Part shown: positions 25,096-36,763 of the stretch, in pieces | Layout: each line of letters opens with the position of its first letter | Position numbering within the stretch: position 1 is the stretch's first letter | NCBI RefSeq assembly: GCF_030052815.1 | Contig: NW_026614726.1 | Coordinates: 1-64,000 of the forward strand | Reading direction: 5' to 3' | Source: Hevea brasiliensis | Lineage: Eukaryota; Streptophyta; Magnoliopsida; Malpighiales; Euphorbiaceae | Length of the DNA stretch: 64,000 nt | Position numbers and translations under genes: made by a program | Notes under the pieces: model-generated | What the model saw: the letters and a program-made list of their open reading frames with translations, nothing else | Told to the model about the DNA's origin: nothing | Database searches by the model: none

Positions 25096-28000
25096 TGTGA
25101 CAACCCTTACTCGGCTACAGTGTAGACGAGCAAGTTATGCTACTTAGTGTGCCGGAGCACTCTATTTTATCTTAATTCATTTTTATCATAGTTTTGAACA
25201 TAACTTGTGAAATATAATTCATTTTAAACCATTTATCGAAATTATTATTTATTTGAGGTTCCGAAAATTTTAAAGAAAATCCAGCAGAGTACCTGCTAAA
25301 AATGGAGAAAATAGTTCTTCGGAACGTGTGAAAAACACTTCCAACATTTATGTCTTATCATCTCAAATTCCAATTATTGAAAATCTCAACATTTTTCAAC
25401 CATTCATTTCTCAATTTCAGTTCTCAACAACCTTTTCATTTCTCAAACATCCATTGCTCATAATACTCATATACAAACAATAAATAAATGCTCAAATTTG
25501 CAATCATGACCATAACTTTCATTATTTACATGAACATCAAAATACATTACATAGATCCAAATACATATGAGAAAATAAAAATTTAGTTACAAAATGCCAA
25601 AATGACACCTAGTGTCCTACCAATGCACTCGAAGTTGAGTGACACGGACACTATGCGTAATCAGGAACCGCCTTACCAACTGCGTGGTCTACTGGGCCCT
25701 CTGTCCAAATCTTCAGTACCTACACGTTGCAAAAGCGACGCGCTAAGCATAAAGCTTAGTGGTGCCAATAATACAAGAAAATATAATATGCTAATAAAAA
25801 TCATAATTTCTTACCCATTGTGTTCATAAGAACTTAATAATTACCAACTTAATGTTTAGTCGAGGGCTAATTACGTTTTATGATATTAACTTCTTCATGC
25901 ATTTTGTTAATTATTTTCTTCATGATCTTGAGTTTCTTTGTATTCTATCATAATCATTCCTGATATTTAATTTTTGTATTTTCTTTAATAATCAGTTCAA
26001 TTACAGTTATACTTTTCCATGCCCAAGTAACCTATAATCAACGATCGGATCGATAACGGGTCGTTGGCACTGGACACCGTGGTGCCTCGGGCCGTCATAC
26101 CATGGGACGCAGAACGTCAACCACGTATGTAGTCAGTATGGCTAAAAAGCCATGATATCACATAATCGGCATAAAAGCCATGAATACGGGCATAAAAGCC
26201 ATGAATACGGGCATAAAGCCATGAATACAGGCATAAAGCCTTTCGCAGTACTGCTAAAACAATACCCTATTGGCATGCCAAACTATCCAAACCAATCACA
26301 TTAGGCTTACTAGGGCATTTTGCATTTTTAAGTTTCACATTTTTGAATTTCAAGTTTTGGTGTCACTATTCATTTCATTGGTCAACAAGAAAGTTGACTT
26401 TGCATAGAGAATATGTACACTGACTTTGGCACTTCAAACATACCACATTTTTCATTTAAAACTTGTTGGCATTAAGCATTAATACCATTTCTAAGCTTTA
26501 ACCAAGGCAAACAAAATTTTCAGTTTTTGAAACTTAACTTTACTATTCCATTAAGCACTATTGTAGTGGGAATTTGAGGAAATGGTAAACATGAAAGTTG
26601 TTCCTTATTTTGTCTAGTTGAATTTCATTTTTTGAATCACTCCATTTGGAGTTTTGTAGCTCAAGTTATGGCCAAAATAAGTTTACTGTTCACGTATATT
26701 TTTCATGCTGAGATTTTGGGTCTGGCAGATTTTTGGTCCAACTTTGGTCAGTAATTTGATCAAGTTAAGTTCATAATTTGGTCTAACTTTCTTCTTATGA
26801 AATGTTCTACCATACCTTAGGTTTCCATCGGTTCAAGAATCGCCTAAATTCGAGTTTTCTAGAGAGAGTTATAGCCATCCAAACATTACTGCTCAAGTGA
26901 AAATTTGCAGAGTTTCAGGTTTGATAACTTAACTTTGCCCAATAATTTGAATGGGTTAATGGAATAATTTGGGGTAATGTTCTTCATGAAAGTTGTTTGT
27001 CTATATCCTATCTTGTTGCTGTAAAAATTTCAGGTCAATTTGACCATTCTACAGTGAGTTATGGCCAAATGAACAGTTACTATTCATTTGGTCATTTCTG
27101 CAGGTGCTGGTTGCAGGGTATCCGGATTGGGGTCAAATTTTGGTCCTCTTGCTTTGGTCTTTTGGGCATGGTTTCTTCAGCAAAAATGTGCCATTATAAG
27201 CCTAGTTTCATGTCCAATTGGCCAAACACCAATTGGACTAACACAGCCAAGGATATGGCAGTCCAAGTGGATCAAATCTCACCATCATGTCTGTCTTTAG
27301 CAAACCTACCATTCCACTTTGCCATGCCATTTTTCAGTCCAATTTATGGTCAACATACCTCAAATGGTCACTAATTGACCATTAGAATGTTCTTTAACCA
27401 ATTCATAAGCCAAGTCAAATTTTCATTCCTAAACGCTAGCTAAATTTCAAAGTTTTCACAATTTCCCTAATTTCAAATTTCAAAACTTAATCAATTAAAT
27501 TCCTATCACTTCTCATGCATATAACCTCATCAATCATCATCACTAATCATGTATATATGCAGGAATTCATCAAACCCCATAAGGTTCCCAAGGTTGCTGA
27601 ATTAGGGATGTTTAATTCCTTAACTAATTCTTTCAATTTCTTGAATTTCCCACTTAATTTGGCATGCATACTACACCTAAAATTGAAAGAAAAGGTTTTA
27701 GTGCACTAACCTTTAAGTGGCAGAATTTCTCCAAGCTTAACTTCACTTTCCTTGTACTCTCTTGGCTGCCAAACACTTCCTCTAGGTCCAAGGATTCATT
27801 TTAGTGTTGGGGTCTTGAGGAAATATGGTGAGGAAGCATGAGAAATGAAGCTTTTGTTTGAAAATCAATGGAGGAAGAAGAGGGAGAGATTCACGTCTTG
27901 AGGAAGAAGAAGAAGAAGAGCAGCTGGTTTTTAATTCCTTTAGCCTTCATTTTTTCTCTTTTATTTGTTAATTTGATAGTTGTTTAAAGGTAATTGGTTA

Positions 28001-28553
28001 GAGCTCTTAATGACATCATCAAGATGTCATAAATGAGCCTTTCTTTGATTTTTCTTTTCTTTTCATCACTACTCAATTTCAATTTAATTTTTAGTAATAT
28101 TTATTCATATTTTAAATCATAATAATTATTTACTCAAGTGGACAAGTCGGTCAAAAATCACCTCAAGGCTTAAATGACCAAAATACCTCCGCTTGGCTTA
28201 ACGTCAAAATTGTCTGCACTGATTGAAAAATTTTTCTAAATATTTTCTTGGCATTCTAATGCCATAGGAACCTCAATAACCCTTCTCTGGAGTCTCAAAA
28301 TTATTTTATAATTTTTCCCTGTCTAGGGCTCTCGCTATAGAACCGCAACTTCCTCTCGTTACCCATCGCTTGGGCACCGCTCATTTAACTTGGTTGTATT
28401 TTATTTCTAAAATTTTTACTATATTTTTCTTATTAATATTTGAGTTAATTTTGGTCCTCACTTTAGTTTAAATATTTTTCCGACGTTTCTAGTCCGACCG
28501 ACACCGTCACCTAACAGTAGAATGTACGGAGTTGCTACCGGGAGGGTGTTACA
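25096..28553 (-). repeat. 3' LTR (left) of the 355-bp-internal element
   Basis: 3458 bp, TGTGACAACCC to GGTGTTACA. It contains short ATGAATACGGGCATAAAAGCC repeats at 26150-26245 and a GAAGAAGAAGAAGAAGAG run near 27903. Small frames at 26997-27374 and 27088-27300 have counterparts in the other LTR and no domain; they are not genes. Confidence 0.88.
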
Positions 28554-28575
28554 ACTCTTCCCCTCTAATTTAAAT
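28554..28575 (-). other. Polypurine tract of the 355-bp-internal element
   Basis: On the minus strand AGAGGGGAAGAGT precedes the LTR start TGTAACACCC directly. This purine run in the position expected for a plus-strand primer supports a real LTR element rather than two unrelated solo LTRs. Confidence 0.7.
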
Positions 28576-28890
28576 TTCGTCCTCGAAATTTACCCAATGT
28601 AAATAGCCAAGGAGCTAATATCTCCTTATTTCATCACCTTTCCGTGTTATCCTACTTCACTTTCTCCTTAGTCTCAATCCAATCCTCAAACAGTTATGTA
28701 CTCATCCTTTTTCATCTTAAATACAGTCTCCTTCTCATCTCCATTCACTATCTCATTGTCTCTTCACTCTCTTATTCCATACCTTAACCTAAAATAAACA
28801 AGAAATACAGATCTGCAATAGTGTCACCTCGACTCTTATGAATGCAATGCATGATATGCAGTCTATCTAGGTCCAGAAACGCCTAAACCG

Positions 28891-28905
28891 CGCTCTGATA
28901 CAACT
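28891..28905 (-). other. Primer binding site (tRNA-Met type) of the 355-bp-internal element
   Basis: The minus strand reads TTGTATCAGAGCGCG a few bases after the 5' LTR end, close to the TGGTATCAGAGC consensus with one mismatch near the start. Confidence 0.7.
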
Positions 28906-28908
28906 AAA

Positions 28909-31400
28909 TGTGACATTTCTTACTCGCACAAAGTAGCCGAGCAAGTTATGCCACTCAGTGTGCCGGAGCACTCTATTTTATCTTAATTCATTTTTATCAT
29001 AGTTTTGAACATAACTTGTGAAATATAATTCATTTTAAACCATTTATCGAAATTATTATTTATTTGAGGTTCCGAAAATTTTAAAGAAAATCCGGCAGAG
29101 TACCGGCTAAAAATGGAGAAAACAGTTCTTCGGAACCTGTGAAAAACACTTCCAACATTCATGTCTTATCATCTCAAACTCCAATTATTGAAAATCTCAA
29201 CATTTTTCAACCATTCATTTCTCAATTTCAGTTCTCAACAACCTTTTCATTTCTCAAACATCCATTTCTCATAATACTCATATACAAACAATAAATAAAT
29301 GCTCAAATTTGCAATCATGACCATAACTTTCATTATTTACATGAACATCAAAATACATTACATAGATCCAAATACATATGAGAAAATAAAAATTTAGTTA
29401 CAAAATGCCAAAATGACACCTAGTGTCCTACCAATGCACTGCAGAAGTTGAGCTGACACGGACACTATGCGTAATCAGAACCGCCTTACCGACTGCGTGG
29501 TCTACTGAGCCCTCTGTCTAAATCTTCCGGACCTCCGCGTTGCAAAAGCGACGCGCTAAGCATAAAGCTTAGTGGTGCCAATAATACAAGAAAATATAAT
29601 ATGCTAATAAAAATCATAATTTCTTAGCCATTGTGTTCATAAGAACTGAATAATTACCAACTTAATGTTTAGTCAAGGGCTAATTACGTTTTATGATATT
29701 AACTTCTTCATGCATTTTGTTAATTATTTTCTTTATGATCTTGAGTTTCTTTGTATTCTATCATAATCATTCCTGATATTTAATTTTTGTATTTTCTTTA
29801 ATAATCAGTTCAATTACAGTTATACTTTTCCATGCCCAAGTAACCTATATTGAACGACTGGACTGGATAACGGGTCGTTGGCACTGGACACCGTAGTGCC
29901 TCGGGCCGTCATACCATGGGACGCAGAACGTCAACCACGTATGCAGTCAGTATGGCTAAAAAGCCATGATATCACATAATCGGCATAAAAGCCATGAATA
30001 CGGGCATAAAAGCCATGAATACAGGCATAAAGCCTTTCGGAGTACTGCTAAAACAATACCCTATTGGCATGCCAAACTATCCAAACCAATCACATTAGGC
30101 CTACTAGGGCATTTTGCATTTTTAAGTTTCACATTTTTGAATTTCAAGTTTTGGTGTCACTATTCATTTCATTGGTCAACAAGAAAGTTGACTTTGCATA
30201 GAGAATATGTACACTGACTTTGGCACTTCAAACATACCACATTTTTCATTTAAAACTTGTTGGCATTAAGCATTAATACCATTTCTAAGCTTTAACCAAG
30301 GGAAACAAAATTTTCAGTTTTTGAAACTTAATTTTACTATTCCATTAAGCACTATTGCAGTGGGAATTTGAGGAAATGGTAAACATGAAAGTTGTTCCTT
30401 ATTTTGTCTAGTTGAATTTCCTTTTTTGAATCACTCCATTTGGAGTTTTGTAACTCAAGTTATGGCCAAAATAAGTTTACTGTTCACGATAATCACTCAT
30501 GCCGAGATTTTGGTCCGCAGATTTTTGGTCCAACTTTGGTCAGTAATTTGATCAAGTTAAGTTCATAATTTGGTCTAACTTTCTTCTTATGAAATGTTCT
30601 ACCATACCTTAGGTTTCCATCGGTTCAAGAATCGCCTAAATCCGAGTTTTCTAGAGAGAGTTATAGCCATCCAAACATTACTGCTCAAGTGAAAATCTGC
30701 AGAGTTTCAGGTTTGATAACTTAACTTTGCCCAATAATTTGAATGGGTTAATGGAATAATTTGGGGTAATGTTCTTCATGAAAGTTGTTTTTCTGTATCC
30801 TATCTTGTTGCTGTAAAAATTTCAGGTCAATTTGACCATTCTACAGTGAGTTATGGCCAAATGAACTACTGTTCATTTGGTCATTTCGCAGTGCCGCTGG
30901 TAGGTATCCGGATTGGGGTCAAATTTTGGTCCTCTTGCTTTGGTCTTTTGGGCATGGTTTCTTCAGCAAAAATGTGCCATTATAAGCCTAGTTTCATGTA
31001 CAATTGGCCAAACACCAATTGGACTAACACAGCCAAGGATATGGAAGTCCAAGTGGATCAAATCTCACCATCATGTCATTGCCTTTAGGCAGCCTACCAT
31101 TCCACTTTGCCATGCCATTTTTCAGTCCAATTTATGGTCAACATACCTCAAATGGTCATTAATTGACCATTAGAATGTTCTTTAACCAATTCATAAGCCA
31201 AGTCAAATTTTCATTCCTAAACCCTAGCTAAATTTCAAAGTTTTCACAATTTCCCTAATTTCAAATTTCAAAACTTAATCAATTAAATTCCTATCACTTC
31301 TCATGCATATAACCTCATCAATCATCATCACTAATCATGTATATATGCAGGAATTCATTAAACCCCATAAGGTTCCCAAGGTTGCTGAATTAGGATGTTT
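28909..31400 (-). repeat. 5' LTR (right), truncated at about 31400
   Basis: Collinear with 25096 to about 27605. The last shared bases are GTTGCTGAATTAG and GATGTTT; after that the left LTR continues but here AT-rich unrelated DNA follows. About 1 kb of LTR is missing. Confidence 0.85.
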
Positions 31401-31486
31401 TAAAACATTAATTAATAAATTTTAGCTTAATGATAATATAATCATCTCAAAAATTGTGAATATTGAATTTGAGTTTTAATCAGATC

Positions 31487-31526
<40 letters not shown>

Positions 31527-31617
31527 TTAGAAATATGTAAATAAATTTATTATTATTATAATAGTGAAAAGGTAAAAAAATTAAAAGTAACAAGGAAACA
31601 CTCAAATTGATGTTTAA
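31401..31617. other. AT-rich non-repeat DNA with an (AT)n microsatellite
   Basis: Between the truncated LTR and the gypsy element. It includes an (AT)16 run at 31491-31522. No gene is seen. Together with 43550-44062 it was contiguous host DNA before the gypsy insertion. Confidence 0.7.
31613..31617. other. Target-site duplication TTTAA (left)
   Basis: TTTAA directly precedes the gypsy LTR at 31618 and is repeated at 43550-43554 directly after the other LTR. Confidence 0.9.
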
Positions 31618-34600
31618 TGTCACACCTTACCCCTCTGTAAGGCATAACATGATCCCGTAGAATACCTAATGAACTACCGAATTTCACCTACCGATAACTC
31701 ATTAAGTACCCTACAAGGGATTTTAAAACAATTTTCTTATTTTTGATAAGTGGTGAGCATTTTCTAATAGGTATTTAAAACATTTAATTAAATTTAAAAC
31801 TAGTTAATATTTTTGGTCCATTTTATTTCTCCGCAAATTTTATAAAAATTTTGCCAGAGTTCCGTCTGTATTTTGAGAAAACAGTTCTTCAAATATCTGA
31901 AAAAAAGCACTTCCAAAAATTTTCTCAACCACTATTTCAATTTCACAATCAATCTCAACCAATTTCTCAAGTCTCAAAATTCAACAGTCAACATTTCTCA
32001 ATTCCCAAAATTTAATAATCATTAAAATAATATCTATCAATTTCATTCAAATTAAAATAAAACATTTTCATTCATTAAAGACAAACAATCTATATATACA
32101 TCATACTAAAATCTACATTGGGAAAATCCAAACTAAATTTTATTACAACTTTATACAAACTTTGTACAAGCTGCTCAATACCGAATTTACATGTCCATAC
32201 ATTTATGTGCAATACATACATCAAAATAAATATTTACAGGCAGGGTATAAATTATACCCGATAACTTCAAGCTGATAAATCCTCAATCCTCAGCAGCTCA
32301 GTCTGCTGCTCCTCTAGTCTCTATATCTGCGACAGCAATAAAAGCTATCGCTGAGTACTAGGACTCAGTAGTGCACAACATACTAAAATAATCTTTATGC
32401 AGAACTTAAATCATATTTATTCAAAAATTTGACTGAACATGAGAATTAAATACAAATCATGCATTATGAGATTTTAATCTCAAACAATTTCATTTTCAAG
32501 TATCAAATCACATTTCATAAAACCCACAGTTAGATCATGCCATTCGAAACAAATAGAATCTCAATAGCCAGAGGCTAAAGAGAAATCACATTACAAGGCT
32601 AGCTAGCTCAAATATATGGATATCTATTCACATCCTCTTCTACTGGCACACCTCAACACTTCTCCAGAAAAGGAATCAAAATTCGAAACTAATTACCCCC
32701 ACTAGTCGTGCTAGTGAGGTGTTCAAATATATGGTCATGACACTGTGGTTTCAAAACTTATCTTAATAATTTGCTAAACATTGTCATTTCAAATATACAC
32801 AATAACTTTCACAATTTAAATCAAAACATCATAAATAAGGTCACAATAGACTTTCAACAATTCAAAGCAAAAGTAAAATGCATATTTCATTCACTTTATC
32901 AATGAATTTTAAAGCATAGTGATATTGTGCACAAACCTCAAGCGAGTCGCCTCTTGGCCTTGACTCGGTTCCTCGGGTTCTTTCCCGGTATTCTTTTCAA
33001 CTGAAACACACAATTTTACAGTGTTTCAGTACCATAACTTAGCATAAATCCAAAAATAAATTTAACTTCACTTTTACCTAGCTCTAACGTGCTAAACTCG
33101 ACGTTCTTGAAATTTTGTGTTTCGGGGTTACTATTCACTACACTATTCAAGTCAAATTGTTGACTTTCTAAGGCTTAATAGGTATGGAAATTCTAACTTC
33201 ACCCACATACCACATTTTGGTCACTAAATTTGTTGGTTTTGGTTGTTTATTCAAATTCTAAGTCTTTTAGGCAAATTTGATAAATTTTCAATTTTGGTGT
33301 CTAAGGTTGCACTGTTCCATTGGTCACCTTACTATTGGAATTTGACAAAACTTTCTTCATGGAAAATGTTCCCTATTGTCTTAAGTTTATTCTCCTTTTT
33401 GAATCACTCCAATTGGAGTTTTATAGCTCAAGTTATAGCCATTTGAACCATGGCTGCCGGATTGGACTCAACCCAGATTTTCTGGGCAATTTTGGTTTTC
33501 GCAGTTTTAGGTCACCAACTTGGGGTGGCCAAATGACTTGGTTAATAGCATAATTTGGGTTTGTGTTCCTCATGAAAGTTTTAGTTCTATATCTCATCTA
33601 ACCACTGGTAAAATTTCAGGTCATTTTGACCTGCCTAGCTCAAGTTATGACCAAACACTGTTCATTTAGTCAGTTTGTACAGGGCAGCCTGCAATTTTCT
33701 AACTTTGGTCAATTTGTTCACTAGGTTTTAGTCACTTTTTGGGCATGCTTACTAAATGAAAATTGTGTCATTTAGTGTCTATTTTCATTCCAAATTGGTC
33801 CCATACCAATTGGACTTGTAAAATTTCATTTTTGGTCCTTCAAAGTTAACTTGGTCATCCCTCCGAATTTGGCTTTGATTCAAACACCTCTAACACTCTT
33901 CATAAGGTCTCAAATGACCATTTCCCACTTCAAATTAGGTCAAATATATCATTTACCAATTTCTCACAATTTTGCCTCCCAAACCTTAGGTCCAAACCCT
34001 ATCTCACTAAATTATTGCATTTGTTGAATTCTAAATATATATGTGATACTCATCCATTCATTTACACTTAACAACTTCATTGTTTGCATCAAAACATCCA
34101 TTTCAAACATAACCCTAGCTATCCAATTTCATACATAGTTCCTCAACAATTGTTTTTCTTTTCATATTTTCATGAAATTCTCACTTTCAACCTTAAACTT
34201 ACACTTATAAACCAATTAAATTAAAAGAGAGAGAATTTACCTCTTGTGAGACTTTTGAATCTTCACTTTCTTCCCTCAATTTCTTCACTTCCTTTCTCTC
34301 AATCTTCCAATTTAGAGTTAATTAGAGATTTTCTATAAAGTTTGGGTAGGGTTTATGGAGTGAAGCTAGGTTTAAAAGCTCCAATTTGCGTAGTTATGAT
34401 GGATTTTGAGAGAAACCTAAGAGAGAGAGAGGGACGGCATATGGGTGGGAGGAAGAAGATGAGAGTTTTGTTTTTTTTTTTCTTATGTTATTTGTCTTAA
34501 GTAATAGATTTTTAGCTTAGTCAATTTTAGTGGGAAAATTAAATTCAATTATGACATCATAATTGATGTCATCCATGATGTAATACATTTTTCTTTTCTT

Positions 34601-35123
34601 TTCTTTTCTTTTTCTTATTTCTTTAATTTAATTTTCGCTTCTGACATTTTTGTTTCTCCGATTTTATTTGACAGTTAGGTCAGGAGTCAGCTCTCGGGGT
34701 CAATTGACCAAATTGCCCCTCACCGGTTCATCCCGGTTTGCAAATAATTCAATATTTCCTCCGGCTCTCTGACCTAATTATTTGACTAGCTTAACAGTTT
34801 TTTTTTCGTGATTTTCTCTTTTCCACTGTGTTCGTAAGGGTCCTAAGGACCACGGCGTCACATTTTACGGTTCGAAATTTGAGTTTAAATCGACTTCGCA
34901 GTCCTTCCCGAGAAGGTCACCCATCGCTGTGACTCTCAGCTCGTTTAACTTCTTATGTTCTGTTTTTCTTATTTATACTTAACTAATTGACAATTACTAA
35001 TTATTTGTGTTTATGGCTTCTCTAGTTGTCTTAAGTGTGGTTCTAATCTCCTTAATTGTCCGGACCGACACCGGTCACCCGGAACAGTGAAATATACCAG
35101 GCTATACAAATAGGGGTGTTACA
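31618..35123 (-). repeat. Gypsy 3' LTR (left), 3506 bp
   Basis: TGTCACACCTTACCCC to GGGGTGTTACA. It differs from the right LTR by scattered substitutions and short indels, including loss of an 8-bp stretch near 33655 and of a hairpin sequence near 33856. No gene inside. Confidence 0.95.
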
Positions 35124-35126
35124 ATT

Positions 35127-35142
35127 CTCCCCCCCTTAAAAT
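35127..35142 (-). other. Polypurine tract, gypsy element
   Basis: The minus strand reads AAGGGGGGGAGAAT just before TGTAACACCCC of the 3' LTR. Position and purine content are as expected for plus-strand priming. Confidence 0.85.
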
Positions 35143-35175
35143 AAATTTCGTCTCGAAATTTTACCTGGTATTAAT

Positions 35176-35931
35176 CTACGAGCAATTTGTGGGTCTTTGT
35201 CTCCTCATGTCCTCCTCTCTTTCCCAAGTAGCCTCCTGGCCCGAATGATGGTTCCACAGCACTTTTACCAATGGTATCTGTTTGTTCCGTAGCTGCTTCA
35301 CCTCATAAGCCAGAATCTCTATGGGTTCTTCTTCATATGTGAGGTCTGGATTTACTTGAATTTCTTCCACTGGTAGTACATGAGATGGGTCTGATCGATA
35401 CCTCCTCAACATAGACACATGGAAGACATTATGTATCTTCTCCAACTTTGGAGGTAGTGCCAACCGATATGCCAAAGGACCCACTCTTTCCAGAACCTCA
35501 TATAGCCCAATGAAGCGAGGACTCAGTTTCCCCTTTCTACCGAATCTCATAATTCTCTTCCAAGGAGAAACCTTGAGGAAAACTTTCTCACCCATTGCAT
35601 ACTCAATATCCCTTCTCTTCAGATCAATGTAGGACTTCTGACGATCTGATGCAGTCTTAAGTCGATCTCTGATCAGCCTGATTTTCTCCTCAGTTTGTTG
35701 AACAATTTCGGGTCCAATCATTTTTCTTTCACCCACGTCATTCCAACACAACGGGGTTCTACATTTTCTGCCATACAAAACTTTATATGGAGGCATCCCA
35801 ATGCTTGATTGGTAGCTGTTGTTGTAAGCAAACTCAATCAAAGGCAAGTGTGTATCCCAACTGCCCTCAAACTCAATCACACAAGCCCGTAGCATGTCCT
35901 CCAAGATCTGAATTACCCTCTCGGTGGCCAT
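35176..35931 (-). pseudogene. Gypsy integrase C-terminal half with chromodomain-like tail
   Basis: A 251-codon frame. It starts within the integrase core just after the usual Q-T-D-G-Q-S-E-R stretch, which is garbled here (reads CATGCATGCATGG), and holds the catalytic-region motif WDTHLPLIEFAYNNSYQSS, then the GRKCRTPLCW segment, the KSYIDLKRRD stretch, HNVFHVSMLRRY, and a chromodomain-like end IPLVKVLWNHHSGQEATWER. In chromoviruses this tail directs integration toward marked chromatin (family knowledge). The N-terminal part lies at 36182-36547 with a stop and a broken stretch between. No initiation codon is expected because it is part of the polyprotein. Confidence 0.9.
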
Positions 35932-36181
35932 GCATGCATGGGTGGAATGTAGTACTGAAGTTCAATCTAGTTCCTAGGGCTCTCTGAAGACTACACTAGA
36001 ATCTAGAAGTGAACCTAGGATCCCTGTCTGATACGATGGATACTGGCACTCCATGCAGTCTCACAATCTCATCAATGTACAACCTGGCCAAATTTTCTAA
36101 ACTGTAGTCCATCCGAACTGGCAGAAAATGGGCAGATTTAGTCAATCTGTCAACAATGACCCAAACTGCATCATGACTCTT
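35932..36181 (-). pseudogene. Gypsy integrase core, middle segment, frame-broken
   Basis: The minus strand encodes [19 protein letters not shown] (near 36120-36180), then the [16 protein letters not shown] stretch and the [12 protein letters not shown] motif carrying the second catalytic Asp (near 36015-36050). Frame is lost near 35940-36000 beside the garbled CATGCATGCATGG stretch. It joins the flanking integrase pieces into one ancestral domain. Confidence 0.8.
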
Positions 36182-36547
36182 CTATGTCCTTGGAAGTCCC
36201 ATCACAAAATCCATTGTTATTCTCTCCCATTTCCACTCTGGTACTAGTAGTGGATGTAACAACCCAGCGGGTACTTGATGCTCTGCCTTCACTTGCTGAC
36301 AAGTTAGGCATTTGGATACAAACTCTGTCACATTCCTTTTCATATCCATCCACCAGTAATGCTCCTTTAGCCCTCTATACATTTTTGTGCCACTAGGGTG
36401 CATGGCAAAAGGAGACTTATGTGCTTCATTCAAAATGATCTGCCTCAAATCAACATCATCAGGAACACACATTCTGCTCTGGTGTAGCAGTAGACCATCA
36501 TCTCTGACTGAGAATTCTGGTTTCTTGCCCTGCCGGACTTCTTCCAA
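36182..36547 (-). pseudogene. Gypsy integrase N-terminal zinc-binding domain
   Basis: The HHCC motif is visible: HKSPFAMH, then CLTCQQ (H-x-H...C-x2-C), followed by the core start WKWERITMDFVMGLPRT with the first catalytic Asp. It ends in a TAG stop at 36182-36184 where the family has Gln (PRTQK), a single C-to-T change. Upstream a TAA at 36563 separates it from the RNase H-integrase linker. Confidence 0.9.
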
Positions 36548-36562
36548 CAGCTTCTGATACCT

Positions 36563-36745
36563 TTAATCATTCTGAGCAGCCATTCTGATCTGATCAATCA
36601 ATACTGGCTGTACATGCCATGCAACTGCTGTCTGCCCCTCATCATTAATCTCTAAGTTGGCATGTAATGATCTCAACTCATGTACCATAGACAAAGGAGT
36701 AACCCGTAGACTTGCCATAGTCTTGCGACTTAAGGCATCAGCCAC
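36563..36745 (-). pseudogene. Gypsy RNase H end and linker to integrase
   Basis: Begins MADALSRKT, the end of the conserved G-K-x-N-x-V-A-D-A-L-S-R motif found between RNase H and integrase. It is cut off from RNase H by a TAG at 36764 and from integrase by the TAA at 36563. Confidence 0.85.
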
Positions 36746-36763
36746 AACATTAGCTTTCCCTGG

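Larger units (their letters stand above)
28554..28908 (-). other. Internal domain, 355 bp, noncoding
   Basis: CT-rich on the plus strand and without an open frame of note. No similarity to gag, protease, RT or integrase is visible in any frame. It is bounded by the polypurine tract and the primer site. Confidence 0.7.
25096..31400 (-). mobile_element. LTR element with 3.46-kb LTRs and only 355 bp between them, right LTR truncated
   Basis: Left LTR 25096-28553 (TGTGACAACCC...GGTGTTACA) and right LTR 28909 to about 31400 share the same sequence and orientation. Between them lie a polypurine tract, 355 bp without coding capacity and a tRNA-Met primer site, all in the minus orientation. The element thus keeps the cis-acting signals needed for replication but has no gag or pol: a nonautonomous or internally deleted derivative. 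The right LTR breaks off at about 31400, where AT-rich sequence begins, so no target duplication can be scored (left flank TTGAG). LTR family is the same as solo LTR B. Confidence 0.85.

Noticed and set aside
26997..27374. Small proteins conserved between 27000 and 31000
   Set aside because: The conservation is that of two LTRs of one element. No domain, and frames break differently in the two copies.
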